Virus record (IMG/VR): IMGVR_UViG_3300027749_000461
Location: 1 to 24,770 of that record
Length of the DNA: 24,770 bases
Source: a virus
Direction: 5' to 3' (one strand)
Below the pieces are notes generated by a model. It saw only the letters and a list, made by a program, of their open reading frames with translations. It searched no databases and was not told where the DNA came from. Positions within the stretch are counted from its first letter, which is position 1; each line of letters opens with the position of its first letter. A program made the position numbers and the translations under genes. This document shows, in pieces, positions 13,442-20,859 of this stretch.

Positions 13442-14074
13442 TTAATTAATTATTACTGTACATTGTCCGGTATTTGTCACTACTACTATTCTAGCAGTTT
13501 TATCAGATTCTTGTAACCATTCTGAAAATGCTTTTTTTTCGTGTTCATGTGCATGCCACTCATCAAAGACAATAACAGTGCCTGAAACAATGTAGTTGCC
13601 GATGTGATTAAAAATTGTTTTTGCACTGGAATACAAATCAGAATCTATATGTAAAAAAGCAATAGGATTAATATCTGTCTCTTTAATAAAAACAGGTAAC
13701 GAATCTTTAAACCATCCGTCTACTAATTTAACATTCTTATAAACCTTAGGTTTCTCTGCCGACCAACTTCCCATCGGAAACGTTATACTTTTAGTTGGAT
13801 CACTTAACGAGTTTTTTATAAACCATTCTTCAGGAATACCTTGCCAAGAATCAAAACCGTATATAATGTTTGAACCAATTCTTTTTGCAATAAAATTAAT
13901 GGTATGTCCTTTAAATACTCCAAATTCCAAATACGATCCTTTAATTGTTACCTTAACTAAAGCAAACCAGAGGTTCCTAAATCTACCCGATGTGGACTTA
14001 GAGTTGTCCAACAAGTTAAGTTCAAAGAAATTTTCATCAAATAAAATTCTATCCATATATGCTACATTTCCCAT
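13442..14074 (-). CDS. TylF/macrocin O-methyltransferase-like SAM methyltransferase
   Basis: This 210-residue class I methyltransferase has SAM motif I as LEFGVFKGHT (49-58), followed by IYGFDSWQGIPEEW (71-84). HIDSDLYSSAKTIF (142-155) and FDEWH (170-174) are the metal-binding acidic motifs of the TylF/MycF family. These enzymes methylate sugar hydroxyls in macrolides and occur in surface-glycan clusters. AAGGA precedes ATG 14074. It overlaps the start of the preceding oxygenase-like gene's 3' end by 13 bases and so is translated in the same operon. A sugar or small-molecule acceptor is inferred from the family only. Confidence 0.78.
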   Translation of the reverse strand: MGNVAYMDRILFDENFFELNLLDNSKSTSGRFRNLWFALVKVTIKGSYLEFGVFKGHTINFIAKRIGSNIIYGFDSWQGIPEEWFIKNSLSDPTKSITFPMGSWSAEKPKVYKNVKLVDGWFKDSLPVFIKETDINPIAFLHIDSDLYSSAKTIFNHIGNYIVSGTVIVFDEWHAHEHEKKAFSEWLQESDKTARIVVVTNTGQCTVIIN

Positions 14075-14721
14075 AATGGAAATCCTTTATCTTTTGTATG
14101 TTCAACTTGCTTTAATAATAATTCAGGATACTTTACTTTCCCAAATGCTCTCATTAATATTTTATAATGATTTTTATTGAAGTCAGCGCCGTGATAAAAA
14201 TTTCTGTTATTGAATGCAAATAAATTTTGATTTTCGTTATACGGAACATGTTGTTCTTTTTTAGTAAGTGTATGCCTTACTTTAAATGTTGGGCTAGGGT
14301 TGTTGTCATATATCAAAGATCTAATAGCAACCGGGCCTGGAAATAAAGGAGCAGGATCTATATGGTATGGCACCACCCGAAGGCAAGCCCAAAGAACAAC
14401 AGTATCGCATTCGAACCAAGGCATGCGATCTTCTAATTCTTCAACATAAGGATCCCACAGACTAGGTTCTAAAACTACATTTTGTTTCCACGTACTACCT
14501 TTGACGTACCCATCTGTCTTCAAGTAGGTTATCATCCCATCAAATTGCGGAAGTTCAGTAGCTAAAAATAAATCGTTACCACGACTTTCATCTAGAGAAT
14601 CTTTTTTTACTTTAGTCAAGGGTTCTTTATTGTTATTCCACATGTCCCAAAACTTATCCATACTATGCGGATACAAAGGTTTAACATCTGGTATAAAATA
14701 TCCTACTTTTGATAAATCCAT
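14062..14721 (-). CDS. Tandem-paralogue DSBH oxygenase-like protein, copy 2
   Basis: In this 219-residue protein H120-I-D122, IRSLIYDNNPSPTFKV, LFAFNNRNFYHGAD with H177, and K187 follow the same plan as copy 1. The N-terminus has MDKFWDMW and a PLTKVKKDS basic stretch shared with copy 3. Divergence between copies is large (only motif-level identity is obvious), so the duplication is old or the copies were acquired separately. It shares one base with copy 3 (TAATG-type junction). Confidence 0.6.
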   Translation of the reverse strand: MDLSKVGYFIPDVKPLYPHSMDKFWDMWNNNKEPLTKVKKDSLDESRGNDLFLATELPQFDGMITYLKTDGYVKGSTWKQNVVLEPSLWDPYVEELEDRMPWFECDTVVLWACLRVVPYHIDPAPLFPGPVAIRSLIYDNNPSPTFKVRHTLTKKEQHVPYNENQNLFAFNNRNFYHGADFNKNHYKILMRAFGKVKYPELLLKQVEHTKDKGFPLWEM

Positions 14722-15359
14722 TATGAACTTCCCTCGTGTTTTGCATTATTTGTTAACTGATTATTTATAAACAGCTTAAACCCATCGGGATCAATCAACG
14801 GGCCGTCGATGCGTATTAATATTTTTTTACCGTCTATTGGTGATGATGCACCGTGGAAGAATTTTTCATTGTTAAAAAATAGTAAATTTGGGCCGGTTGA
14901 CAAATCGGGAAAAAATATGTTAAATGGATTACGAGTTACAAGATAAAATGTACGGTTCTTACATTCGTCTAATAACATTATTCGAGGAGCACTTGGATAA
15001 GGGTCTCTGGGTAAGCCGTCTTGGTGAGGACTAACTTGTTTTTTATTAGACCAAAGTGTGATGCCTTGTACGTCAAACCATGGAAGACTTTTAATAATTT
15101 GCTGGATAAGATCTCCAAACAATTCATCGTTTGGTTTGTAGTTAACTTCCCAAACAATTGTTTTTTGATAAGACGGCTGTTGCCATATAGTTACTCCATC
15201 CCAAAATTCACCGTCATAGCCTCCAGCGTTTCCACGAGAATCTTTTTGTATCCTTTTGATAGGAATTGTTACTACATTCCACCAGTCCCAAAATTGTTCA
15301 CGATTGATTTCAAATCTAGGAATATTAGGTACAATGTAGGCTATATTAGAAAGTTCCAT
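14721..15359 (-). CDS. Tandem-paralogue DSBH oxygenase-like protein, copy 3
   Basis: In this 212-residue protein H112-Q-D114, RIMLLDECKNRTFYLV, LLFFNNEKFFHGAS with H169, and K178/K179 match the common plan. It lacks the NP found after the D(E/N/S) in the other copies. Its N-terminus, REQFWDWW and RIQKDSRGN, parallels copies 2 and 4. GAGGAA serves as ribosome-binding site. It is probably another 2OG/Fe(II)-type enzyme with a different substrate or position. Confidence 0.58.
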   Translation of the reverse strand: MELSNIAYIVPNIPRFEINREQFWDWWNVVTIPIKRIQKDSRGNAGGYDGEFWDGVTIWQQPSYQKTIVWEVNYKPNDELFGDLIQQIIKSLPWFDVQGITLWSNKKQVSPHQDGLPRDPYPSAPRIMLLDECKNRTFYLVTRNPFNIFFPDLSTGPNLLFFNNEKFFHGASSPIDGKKILIRIDGPLIDPDGFKLFINNQLTNNAKHEGSS

Positions 15360-15363
15360 AATA

Positions 15364-16008
15364 TTATTCCTCAGTTATTACAAAAATATCTTTGTATTCT
15401 GAATAACTGTCTTCTAAAATTTTGAACCAACGCGGCTCATCTATATTGCCTATTACAAAGTGTGCTATAATTTTAAAATGGCCTTCGTATGTAGCACCGT
15501 GATATATTTTAGGATTATTATATACAAAAGAGTTAGTATTCTCGGGCATTTTTAAAAATTGTTTTTCAGAAAATCTGTTTCTTTGAAAGAAAAAATTAGG
15601 ATTAGGATTACTATCATAAAACATAGATCGATAAGCACAAGCATAAGGCAAGTGGTCTGTTAATTTCATACCGTCTTTATGCAGAGCAACAGGAATAATA
15701 TTGCTTTGAAATAATATTTTATGAGTTTTAAAAGGCAGTTGATCTATCTGTTCTTTTAATTTGGGAAACACCAAATCAAGATTAACAAAATTCACATCCC
15801 ACATTCCAGGTTTAGGATTAGGGTCAACAAGATCCCATATGAATCCATTCCAAGTTACCTCCATCCCGTTGTTTCCAACACGGTCGGGCGCAAGTCGTTT
15901 ATAACCAACAGCGTTTTCTTTCCATATTTTCCAAAAAGTATCCCAGTTGTCTGGTTCTAGTTTAGGAACTTTTATAGGTAATGCTAAAATTTTGTTTATA
16001 TCTTTCAT
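15364..16008 (-). CDS. Tandem-paralogue DSBH oxygenase-like protein, copy 4
   Basis: In this 214-residue protein H110-K-D112, YRSMFYDSNPNPNFFF, SFVYNNPKIYHGAT with H170, and K179 carry the shared pattern. The N-terminal DNWDTFWKIWKEN and DRVGNNG resemble copy 1 most closely. It lies four bases from copy 3 and three bases from the TauD-like gene, so the run from 16725 to 14062 is one tight operon. Confidence 0.58.
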   Translation of the reverse strand: MKDINKILALPIKVPKLEPDNWDTFWKIWKENAVGYKRLAPDRVGNNGMEVTWNGFIWDLVDPNPKPGMWDVNFVNLDLVFPKLKEQIDQLPFKTHKILFQSNIIPVALHKDGMKLTDHLPYACAYRSMFYDSNPNPNFFFQRNRFSEKQFLKMPENTNSFVYNNPKIYHGATYEGHFKIIAHFVIGNIDEPRWFKILEDSYSEYKDIFVITEE

Positions 16009-16011
16009 GTA

Positions 16012-16725
16012 TCATTCCAGCCAAAAATAACTTGTAAGTCGTGTTAGTTTGCAATTACCGTTAGTTACTGATCTTCTATGCGGACATTGATTATTATCAA
16101 AAATTACAAAATCATACGGACGCCACTTAACTGTAAATTTTGGAATGTCTGGAGAATTTAATAAATCTTGACAAAGCAATTTATACGCAGAAGTATCAAA
16201 ATTTCCCTGTAGTTGTGTTCTATTATCGTATCTTAAAACTTTTCGACCAATATGATCGCATTGCGATATAATATTTCGTACAGTATAAGTATCTGCGTTC
16301 ATGTAGTATTTTCCTAAATAATTCTCTAATTCAGGAAATTTTTCTAACAAACGGTCAGTTAGCCATTTAACATCAGCAAATTCTGTTTGATTATTGGCAT
16401 CGACACTTGTGCAATATAACGACCGTATGGGTAAGTATGATGATTCTAAATACGTTTGATCCGTGTGCCATCCCTCTCTAGCGCCTTTTAACCAATCATT
16501 ATTATCTAAATGAATTATGTATGGGTATTCTTTATCTGTAAATTTGACTGGGGCTTGCTGATCAAGATAAGATTGTACCTTACCTAGTTTAGACATTGTG
16601 TGAAATAATACAGCATCACTAAACTGCATTCCTCTGAAACAAATCACACCGTGCTGTGATAGCAATTCACGAAGGCGATCCTCTGTATAGTTAACTGGAT
16701 GGTGATGAATAAATTTACCAAACAT
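16012..16725 (-). CDS. TauD/TfdA-like 2OG-Fe(II) dioxygenase
   Basis: This 237-residue protein begins with the helix-strand unit LRELLSQHGVICFRGMQFS seen at the N-terminus of TauD-type enzymes. The iron ligands are H87-T-D89 in GWHTDQTY and H216 in QCPHRRS; R229 is the 2OG ligand. It keeps the PIRSLYC strand after HxD and the RPYDFVIFDN strand before the distal His. TauD relatives hydroxylate sulfonates, carboxylates, amino acids and antibiotic precursors. Which applies here cannot be read from the sequence. Confidence 0.72.
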   Translation of the reverse strand: MFGKFIHHHPVNYTEDRLRELLSQHGVICFRGMQFSDAVLFHTMSKLGKVQSYLDQQAPVKFTDKEYPYIIHLDNNDWLKGAREGWHTDQTYLESSYLPIRSLYCTSVDANNQTEFADVKWLTDRLLEKFPELENYLGKYYMNADTYTVRNIISQCDHIGRKVLRYDNRTQLQGNFDTSAYKLLCQDLLNSPDIPKFTVKWRPYDFVIFDNNQCPHRRSVTNGNCKLTRLTSYFWLE

Positions 16726-16727
16726 AA

Positions 16728-17255
16728 TTATATAAGATGAGTAGGTTCTTTATTAAATCTAAAACTAATAGACACACGATTATTATCTGTTTGATTATCT
16801 ATACTGTGTGGTTTCTTGACATTTAGAAGTACCGGTTTGTTTAACGTAAAAAAACACACTTCTGACACCATCTCTGGTTCGTACGACACGTACGGTAGAT
16901 TGGTTCCGGGAGTATATTTAACTTTAACCTGCGGTGCGCCGTCTTTTGGTTTATAGAAATAAGTTCTAGTATTTTCACAATTGAAGACTGGAAAATTAAT
17001 AGCTAATTCGTTATCACCTACATCAGTATGTATCATTTGTTTAAATTTAGTAGGTGTCGAAATATAAGCAACCTTTGTTACCAATAAACCCTGACTCTTA
17101 AACCAATTTTGAATAGAAGGTAAAATATCTAATACTTTCTGTACGTCAAGCATTTCAAAACGATGAGGGTGATAATCTTTATTTTTAAAAAAATTAAAAA
17201 TTTCATCCGGGTTGTAGGGAATGTCAAGGTATTTAAAATAAAAAATATCAGTCAT
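16728..17255 (-). CDS. Small 2OG-Fe(II) oxygenase-like protein
   Basis: This 175-residue protein has H76-T-D78 (MIHTDVG), then INFPVFNCENTRTYFYKP, distal H150 (KKPHSID) and R160 (NNRVSISFRF), a complete minimal facial-triad signature. It resembles the plus-strand gene at 2121-2660 in size and motif spacing, so these may be distant copies on the two strands. I start at ATG 17255, which overlaps the upstream stop as ATGA; a longer in-frame start at 17321 would run 70 bases into that gene. Confidence 0.65.
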   Translation of the reverse strand: MTDIFYFKYLDIPYNPDEIFNFFKNKDYHPHRFEMLDVQKVLDILPSIQNWFKSQGLLVTKVAYISTPTKFKQMIHTDVGDNELAINFPVFNCENTRTYFYKPKDGAPQVKVKYTPGTNLPYVSYEPEMVSEVCFFTLNKPVLLNVKKPHSIDNQTDNNRVSISFRFNKEPTHLI

Positions 17256-18073
17256 ATTGCAGGTTTCCAATATTCTGCTAAACTTATTCTTTCTATTCCT
17301 TTGTAGGCAAACAACAAACAATTAGTCTGTGTTAAATTATTGTTAAAACATAGTTTTGTCAATTCTTGTGAATAAGTTTTCCACCAGTAGTCTATGTCAA
17401 ATCTATCTAAAATGTGATTTACTAATTTAACACCTGATAAATTTACGTAGCCTAACTTATTGAGTATTGTTAATGTGCTTATTTCAGTTTTAGAAAACAT
17501 TATACCTATACGATTATACGGTATAGCCAACGTCTTACTAAAGCTAAAACTAGCTGTTTCAAAGTTAGAAATATCAATGTGGTCGGGCTTTACCAATCCT
17601 AGGTACGCACAATCAAGATGCTTGCGCAAAACTGTGCATTGTTCTGCGAACTCCAGTTGTTCTCTGTTACCCCATGTGTATCCAGGCCAGGATACAACTA
17701 AGTCTTCTGCAACTTGCGGAACTTCTAGTTCAGTATGCGGTTTTTTGTTTAGTTTATGCCAATAGCTATAATAAGAGTAGTCTCCTTTTTTCCAAGAAAT
17801 ATGTTTGTAATGATTAAAAATAGTGTTCAAGCTATCAGTATTACCGTTCATTACATACATATAGGGAAATTTTTCTAAGCCTGAAATCCAATCTTTAGAC
17901 CAATCAGTAAACTTTGATCTCAACTCTTGGATAGGTACCAGTCTTTCATCATAGTTTAATTCTTTATCGTACGGGCTAAATGTATCTTGCGTGGCAAGAT
18001 GGATGATCCTAGTTAAGTTTTCATCACGAATTGGTTTGATTAGCTTCTTGTAAAAGTCTTGTGTAGCTGTCAT
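17252..18073 (-). CDS. Minimal PLP-dependent aminotransferase-like protein (fold type I)
   Basis: This 273-residue protein shows the order of class I/II aminotransferase landmarks. MNGNTDSLNTIFNHY (75-89) corresponds to the phosphate-cup start, SWPGYTWG (128-135) to the substrate-loop strand, LDCAYLGL (152-159) to the D-x-AY PLP-pyridine motif, and SFSKTLAIPYNRIG (177-190) to the PLP lysine K180 and the phosphate-binding arginine R188. Typical enzymes have about 390 residues. Here the C-terminal small domain is reduced to about 80 residues, so an amino donor site may be incomplete or shared with a partner. I start at ATG 18073, not a TTG at 18100. Confidence 0.62.
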   Translation of the reverse strand: MTATQDFYKKLIKPIRDENLTRIIHLATQDTFSPYDKELNYDERLVPIQELRSKFTDWSKDWISGLEKFPYMYVMNGNTDSLNTIFNHYKHISWKKGDYSYYSYWHKLNKKPHTELEVPQVAEDLVVSWPGYTWGNREQLEFAEQCTVLRKHLDCAYLGLVKPDHIDISNFETASFSFSKTLAIPYNRIGIMFSKTEISTLTILNKLGYVNLSGVKLVNHILDRFDIDYWWKTYSQELTKLCFNNNLTQTNCLLFAYKGIERISLAEYWKPAI

Positions 18074-18078
18074 ATGGA

Positions 18079-18086
18079 TATTTATA
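18079..18086 (-). promoter_or_regulatory. TATAAATA box before the aminotransferase-like gene
   Basis: An exact TATAAATA on the minus strand ends five bases before ATG 18073, the same odd closeness as the box at 2109-2116. If it is used as in T4, the mRNA would be almost leaderless. Confidence 0.35.
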
Positions 18087-18118
18087 ACAGCTAACAGCAA
18101 GCTAACAAATTTCTAAAT

Positions 18119-19282
18119 TTAAAACTTACCCATATAATGAGCTTTGGATCTAATCTTGCTCATTTGATTATCTGCACCAAGATAAATTGGATCTATTCCG
18201 TCAAAGAAGCCGGTGTAGTGGTATTCCCAAGAATCTCTGACACGTTGAAATTCAGGAAGCTCGTATAAGAAAAAATCTCTGTCCTTACCTATACCTGCTT
18301 GTATTGGTTTGTTTGCTTGAAATTTGCCAAAATCCCAGGTAGAAGAATAACAAATCCCTTTTGAGATACTTGTATTAACAGCCAGTACAGTGTCGTGATC
18401 AAGTATTTGATTAGTTGACCACATGAAACTTTGCAAGTGTGGATTGTACTTGAAATACAATATTACTTGGTAAGCCATTTCAAAAGCTACAGCTGGTAGA
18501 TCTGGACTCCAGTAGAATGTTTCAGGAACTCCAGTGGCGCCGGCAGATAGTAACATAGCCCTATCAACAAAAAACATAAAAACATTATTAGTTTTGTGAT
18601 CTATGCCAACACACGGTTTATCAGCTCCAAATATAGTAGCAACCGATTTACCATTATCCAATTGTTCTCTACCCAGCTTAGAAAAATTGGTATTCCTTCC
18701 AAAATTTCCAACACCCCATACATCAGTAACTACAGATATATTTTCTTTTTTAAATAAATCTTCAGATAAATCTTCAGTCCAGTCGCTTATTTCAATTTTA
18801 ATATCTGGATGGGTTTTTGCTAGCTCTTTTAATGTGGGCTCTATTACATAGTCCCATTCACTTATTAAATTCCTAGCACTCTTATCAACTGTGTTAGGAG
18901 TATGTATAGAAGAGTTTAAAACCTTAAATGGCATATGAACAAATATCTGATCCAGCTTAATGTTATTGTTAATGAATGACATCAATACATTATGACTATC
19001 AGCGCCGCCCGAATAAGACAGTATCAAATAGTCGTACTTGTCTCTTAACTGTTGCGCACGTTGTTTATATAATTCATCTAGCGATTGCTTACCTAACAGT
19101 TTACGATCGTAATTATCCCATGCTCGATCGTGCCATATCCATCTTATTTTTGGACAATTATTTTTAGATCCATGTAACAAAGCATCGCGCCTGTTATAAA
19201 ATTGCTGATCATTTACTATCCAACTTCCAAAAAATTTAGATAGTTCCTTATCTGTAGAGGAATTTACTGAGTAATTTATCAT
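18119..19282 (-). CDS. PP-loop ATP pyrophosphatase (asparagine-synthase-like ligase domain)
   Basis: In this 387-residue protein LILSYSGGADSHNVL carries the PP-loop SGGADS (91-96), which binds ATP pyrophosphate in N-type PPases such as the asparagine synthetase C-domain, QueC and related adenylating ligases. There is no N-terminal Cys2 glutaminase domain, so it would use ammonia or another nucleophile. The preceding 80 residues are basic and aromatic-rich. It lies 45 bases upstream of the aminotransferase-like gene on the same strand. A ligase that activates a carboxylate or a carbonyl is the family expectation. The substrate could be a free metabolite, a tRNA base or a peptide. Confidence 0.7.
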   Translation of the reverse strand: MINYSVNSSTDKELSKFFGSWIVNDQQFYNRRDALLHGSKNNCPKIRWIWHDRAWDNYDRKLLGKQSLDELYKQRAQQLRDKYDYLILSYSGGADSHNVLMSFINNNIKLDQIFVHMPFKVLNSSIHTPNTVDKSARNLISEWDYVIEPTLKELAKTHPDIKIEISDWTEDLSEDLFKKENISVVTDVWGVGNFGRNTNFSKLGREQLDNGKSVATIFGADKPCVGIDHKTNNVFMFFVDRAMLLSAGATGVPETFYWSPDLPAVAFEMAYQVILYFKYNPHLQSFMWSTNQILDHDTVLAVNTSISKGICYSSTWDFGKFQANKPIQAGIGKDRDFFLYELPEFQRVRDSWEYHYTGFFDGIDPIYLGADNQMSKIRSKAHYMGKF

Positions 19283-19325
19283 AACATATATATCTGAACA
19301 TATACAGCAGATAATTTATTATGGT

Positions 19326-19640
19326 TTAATCGTTTGTTACAATTTCTTCGTAGCTAGTGTTGATACCATTTCTGCTATTATAATCGGATCTTGCAGCATG
19401 ATCTCTAAACTCTTTTCTAGTTATGCGCCAACGGACATAGTTATCCATAGTATCAAAAACATAGGTTGCCACGGTAGTATCTTGATCTACACGGTTGCGA
19501 GAAGAACTTATAAGGCCAGGCTGACTTAAATTCCAATTTTCAGCAGCTGTTCGTATTGCCGAATTAAAAAGTGGATCAGAATCTGCAAAGAACTGTACAT
19601 TGCTGGGTTTTGTAATAGTAAGAATAACTGTAACTGTCAT
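19326..19640 (-). CDS. Small orphan protein
   Basis: This 104-residue protein begins MTVTVILTIT and has a long YVFDTMDNYVRWRITRKEFRD segment suggesting one beta strand and one helix, ending in polar residues. It could be a small dimeric barrel, but no family motif is present. It lies between the TctC-like gene and the PP-loop gene, with no strong ribosome-binding site visible. Confidence 0.5.
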   Translation of the reverse strand: MTVTVILTITKPSNVQFFADSDPLFNSAIRTAAENWNLSQPGLISSSRNRVDQDTTVATYVFDTMDNYVRWRITRKEFRDHAARSDYNSRNGINTSYEEIVTND

Positions 19641-19726
19641 TTTTAAGAACCTGTATTATTTCATATTATTTAGTTAAAAATTTAGTAAAATGTCCAATGT
19701 TATAAATTTGTTTACAGTATAAAACC

Positions 19727-20638
19727 CTAATTCAAAATCCAAGATTTCGTTTCCTTAACAATTTTTTTAAACTCCGTTGGTCCAAATGGTAACCCAACCA
19801 TTTGATTATCTACAAAACTTTGTTGTACTGATTTATCTTCAAGGTATGCTTTTAAAAATTCAGACCAAAATTTAACAGCATCAGCATTAGTATTTTTTGG
19901 AACAAGGACACCATAGCCGTCTACTTCCTTCCAACTTGGATATATACTTTCCATAGTAGGAATATTGTATCCTGGAACTTTATTACGTGTAACTGTTAGA
20001 ACTTTTAAGTTACCTGAATCTACAAACCCTTTAACTAGCACAAAAGGAATTCTGGCGGCAGTAATATGACCACCTACTAGATCGTTAACTACCTGTGAGC
20101 CGCCTTTATATCCAACAAGTACTGGTTCTTTGGTTGGCTTTGAAATTTTAAAAAATTCGTTTAGCATTATTTTTTGCGCAGGGGCACCGTAACCAAAAGT
20201 GATATTGTCCCCATTGTGTACAGATTTTTCTAAATCCTTAATTGTATCAATACCAGATTGTGAACTTACAACAAACGCCCCAACTGTATCACTTACTCCG
20301 GTAATAATTTCTATTGGCTTGTCAGGATATGCTATCTCATAAGATGCAACAACTCCAGATGTTGTTATTGAAATAGTGTAACCGTCGGTTAGACTTTTGG
20401 ATAGTTCTCGTAACCCTATTGTGCCATCAGCTCCTGGTTTATATAACGGCACAAATTTGATATGTTTATCAATACAATATTGTTCTAACATACGAAATAC
20501 TCTATCGGCGCCGCCACCGGGTGCAAATGGAATTATTACAGTTATAGGTTTTAATACAGGATCAAATGCAAAAGAACTTTGAGCAAAGAAAGTAATTACA
20601 ATTGATAAAAATATTTTGGTTATGTATTTTAAGTTCAT
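19727..20638 (-). CDS. TctC/Bug-family periplasmic solute-binding protein
   Basis: This 303-residue protein starts with a Sec signal peptide (about residues 1-24, cleavage near FA-FDP). PITVIIPFAPGGGADRVFRML is diagnostic for the Bug/TctC binding protein of tripartite tricarboxylate transporters, and PGADGTIGLRELSKSLTDGY and the GVLVPKN segment also fit. Family members bind carboxylates or amino-acid-like ligands in the periplasm and pass them to TctAB. No membrane partners are encoded here, so it would have to use a host transporter or only sequester a ligand. It is the first gene of the minus-strand run. Phage carriage is unusual and suggests capture from a proteobacterial host. Confidence 0.82.
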   Translation of the reverse strand: MNLKYITKIFLSIVITFFAQSSFAFDPVLKPITVIIPFAPGGGADRVFRMLEQYCIDKHIKFVPLYKPGADGTIGLRELSKSLTDGYTISITTSGVVASYEIAYPDKPIEIITGVSDTVGAFVVSSQSGIDTIKDLEKSVHNGDNITFGYGAPAQKIMLNEFFKISKPTKEPVLVGYKGGSQVVNDLVGGHITAARIPFVLVKGFVDSGNLKVLTVTRNKVPGYNIPTMESIYPSWKEVDGYGVLVPKNTNADAVKFWSEFLKAYLEDKSVQQSFVDNQMVGLPFGPTEFKKIVKETKSWILN

Positions 20639-20689
20639 AAGTTTTGGTTATCTGTATTTGAGATTAGATGATATTTAGTAATTAGCTGC

Positions 20690-20718
20690 TTGACTTTTAA
20701 TTGATATGACTATATAAT
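20690..20718 (+). promoter_or_regulatory. Sigma70-type promoter placed at the tRNA-like gene
   Basis: TTGACT (20690-20695), 17 bases, TATAAT (20713-20718). The start site would fall at about 20725, exactly the first base of the tRNA-like gene. It would also drive the secreted protein gene at 20860. It lies in the divergent gap upstream of the TctC-like gene. Confidence 0.8.
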
Positions 20719-20724
20719 ACAAAT

Positions 20725-20834
20725 GTGGACGTGAGTGGAACTGGTATACCTCCTCCTAGTAGCGCAAGCGAACGGAGGGACAGGGCCTTGCCCTTAGGGT
20801 GGCTTTGTAGGTTCGAATCCTACCGTCCGCACCA
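20725..20834 (+). tRNA. Aberrant class II tRNA-like gene, isotype undetermined, CCA encoded
   Basis: The acceptor stem is GTGGACG (20725-20731) with CGTCCGC (20824-20830). The T arm is GTAGG-TTCGAAT-CCTAC, followed by A20831 and encoded CCA at 20832-20834. The D region (GTGGAACTGGTATAC) resembles tRNA-Leu. The anticodon stem CCTCC (20752-20756) with GGAGG (20774-20778) would enclose 17 bases instead of seven, including a small GCGCAAGC hairpin. The variable region is long and forms GCC-TT-GCCC-TTA-GGGT-GGC (20785-20803). No standard anticodon loop with U33 can be placed. It may be a tRNA with an inserted loop, a degenerate tRNA, or a tRNA mimic. Confidence 0.62.
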
Positions 20835-20859
20835 TTTTTAACTACACACAGAGGCTCGT

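Noticed and set aside
17256-17321. N-terminal extension of the small 2OG oxygenase-like gene
   Set aside because: The extension is translated from the upstream gene's 3' end, while ATG 17255 gives a clean ATGA junction typical of this block.
18090-18100. GCTAACAGCAA, identical to 11 bases of RNA unit 1 (2732-2742); the minus-strand leader would be antisense to the ACAGCAA element
   Set aside because: Several 11-base matches between a 680-base region and the whole window are expected by chance, and no larger pairing accompanies it.
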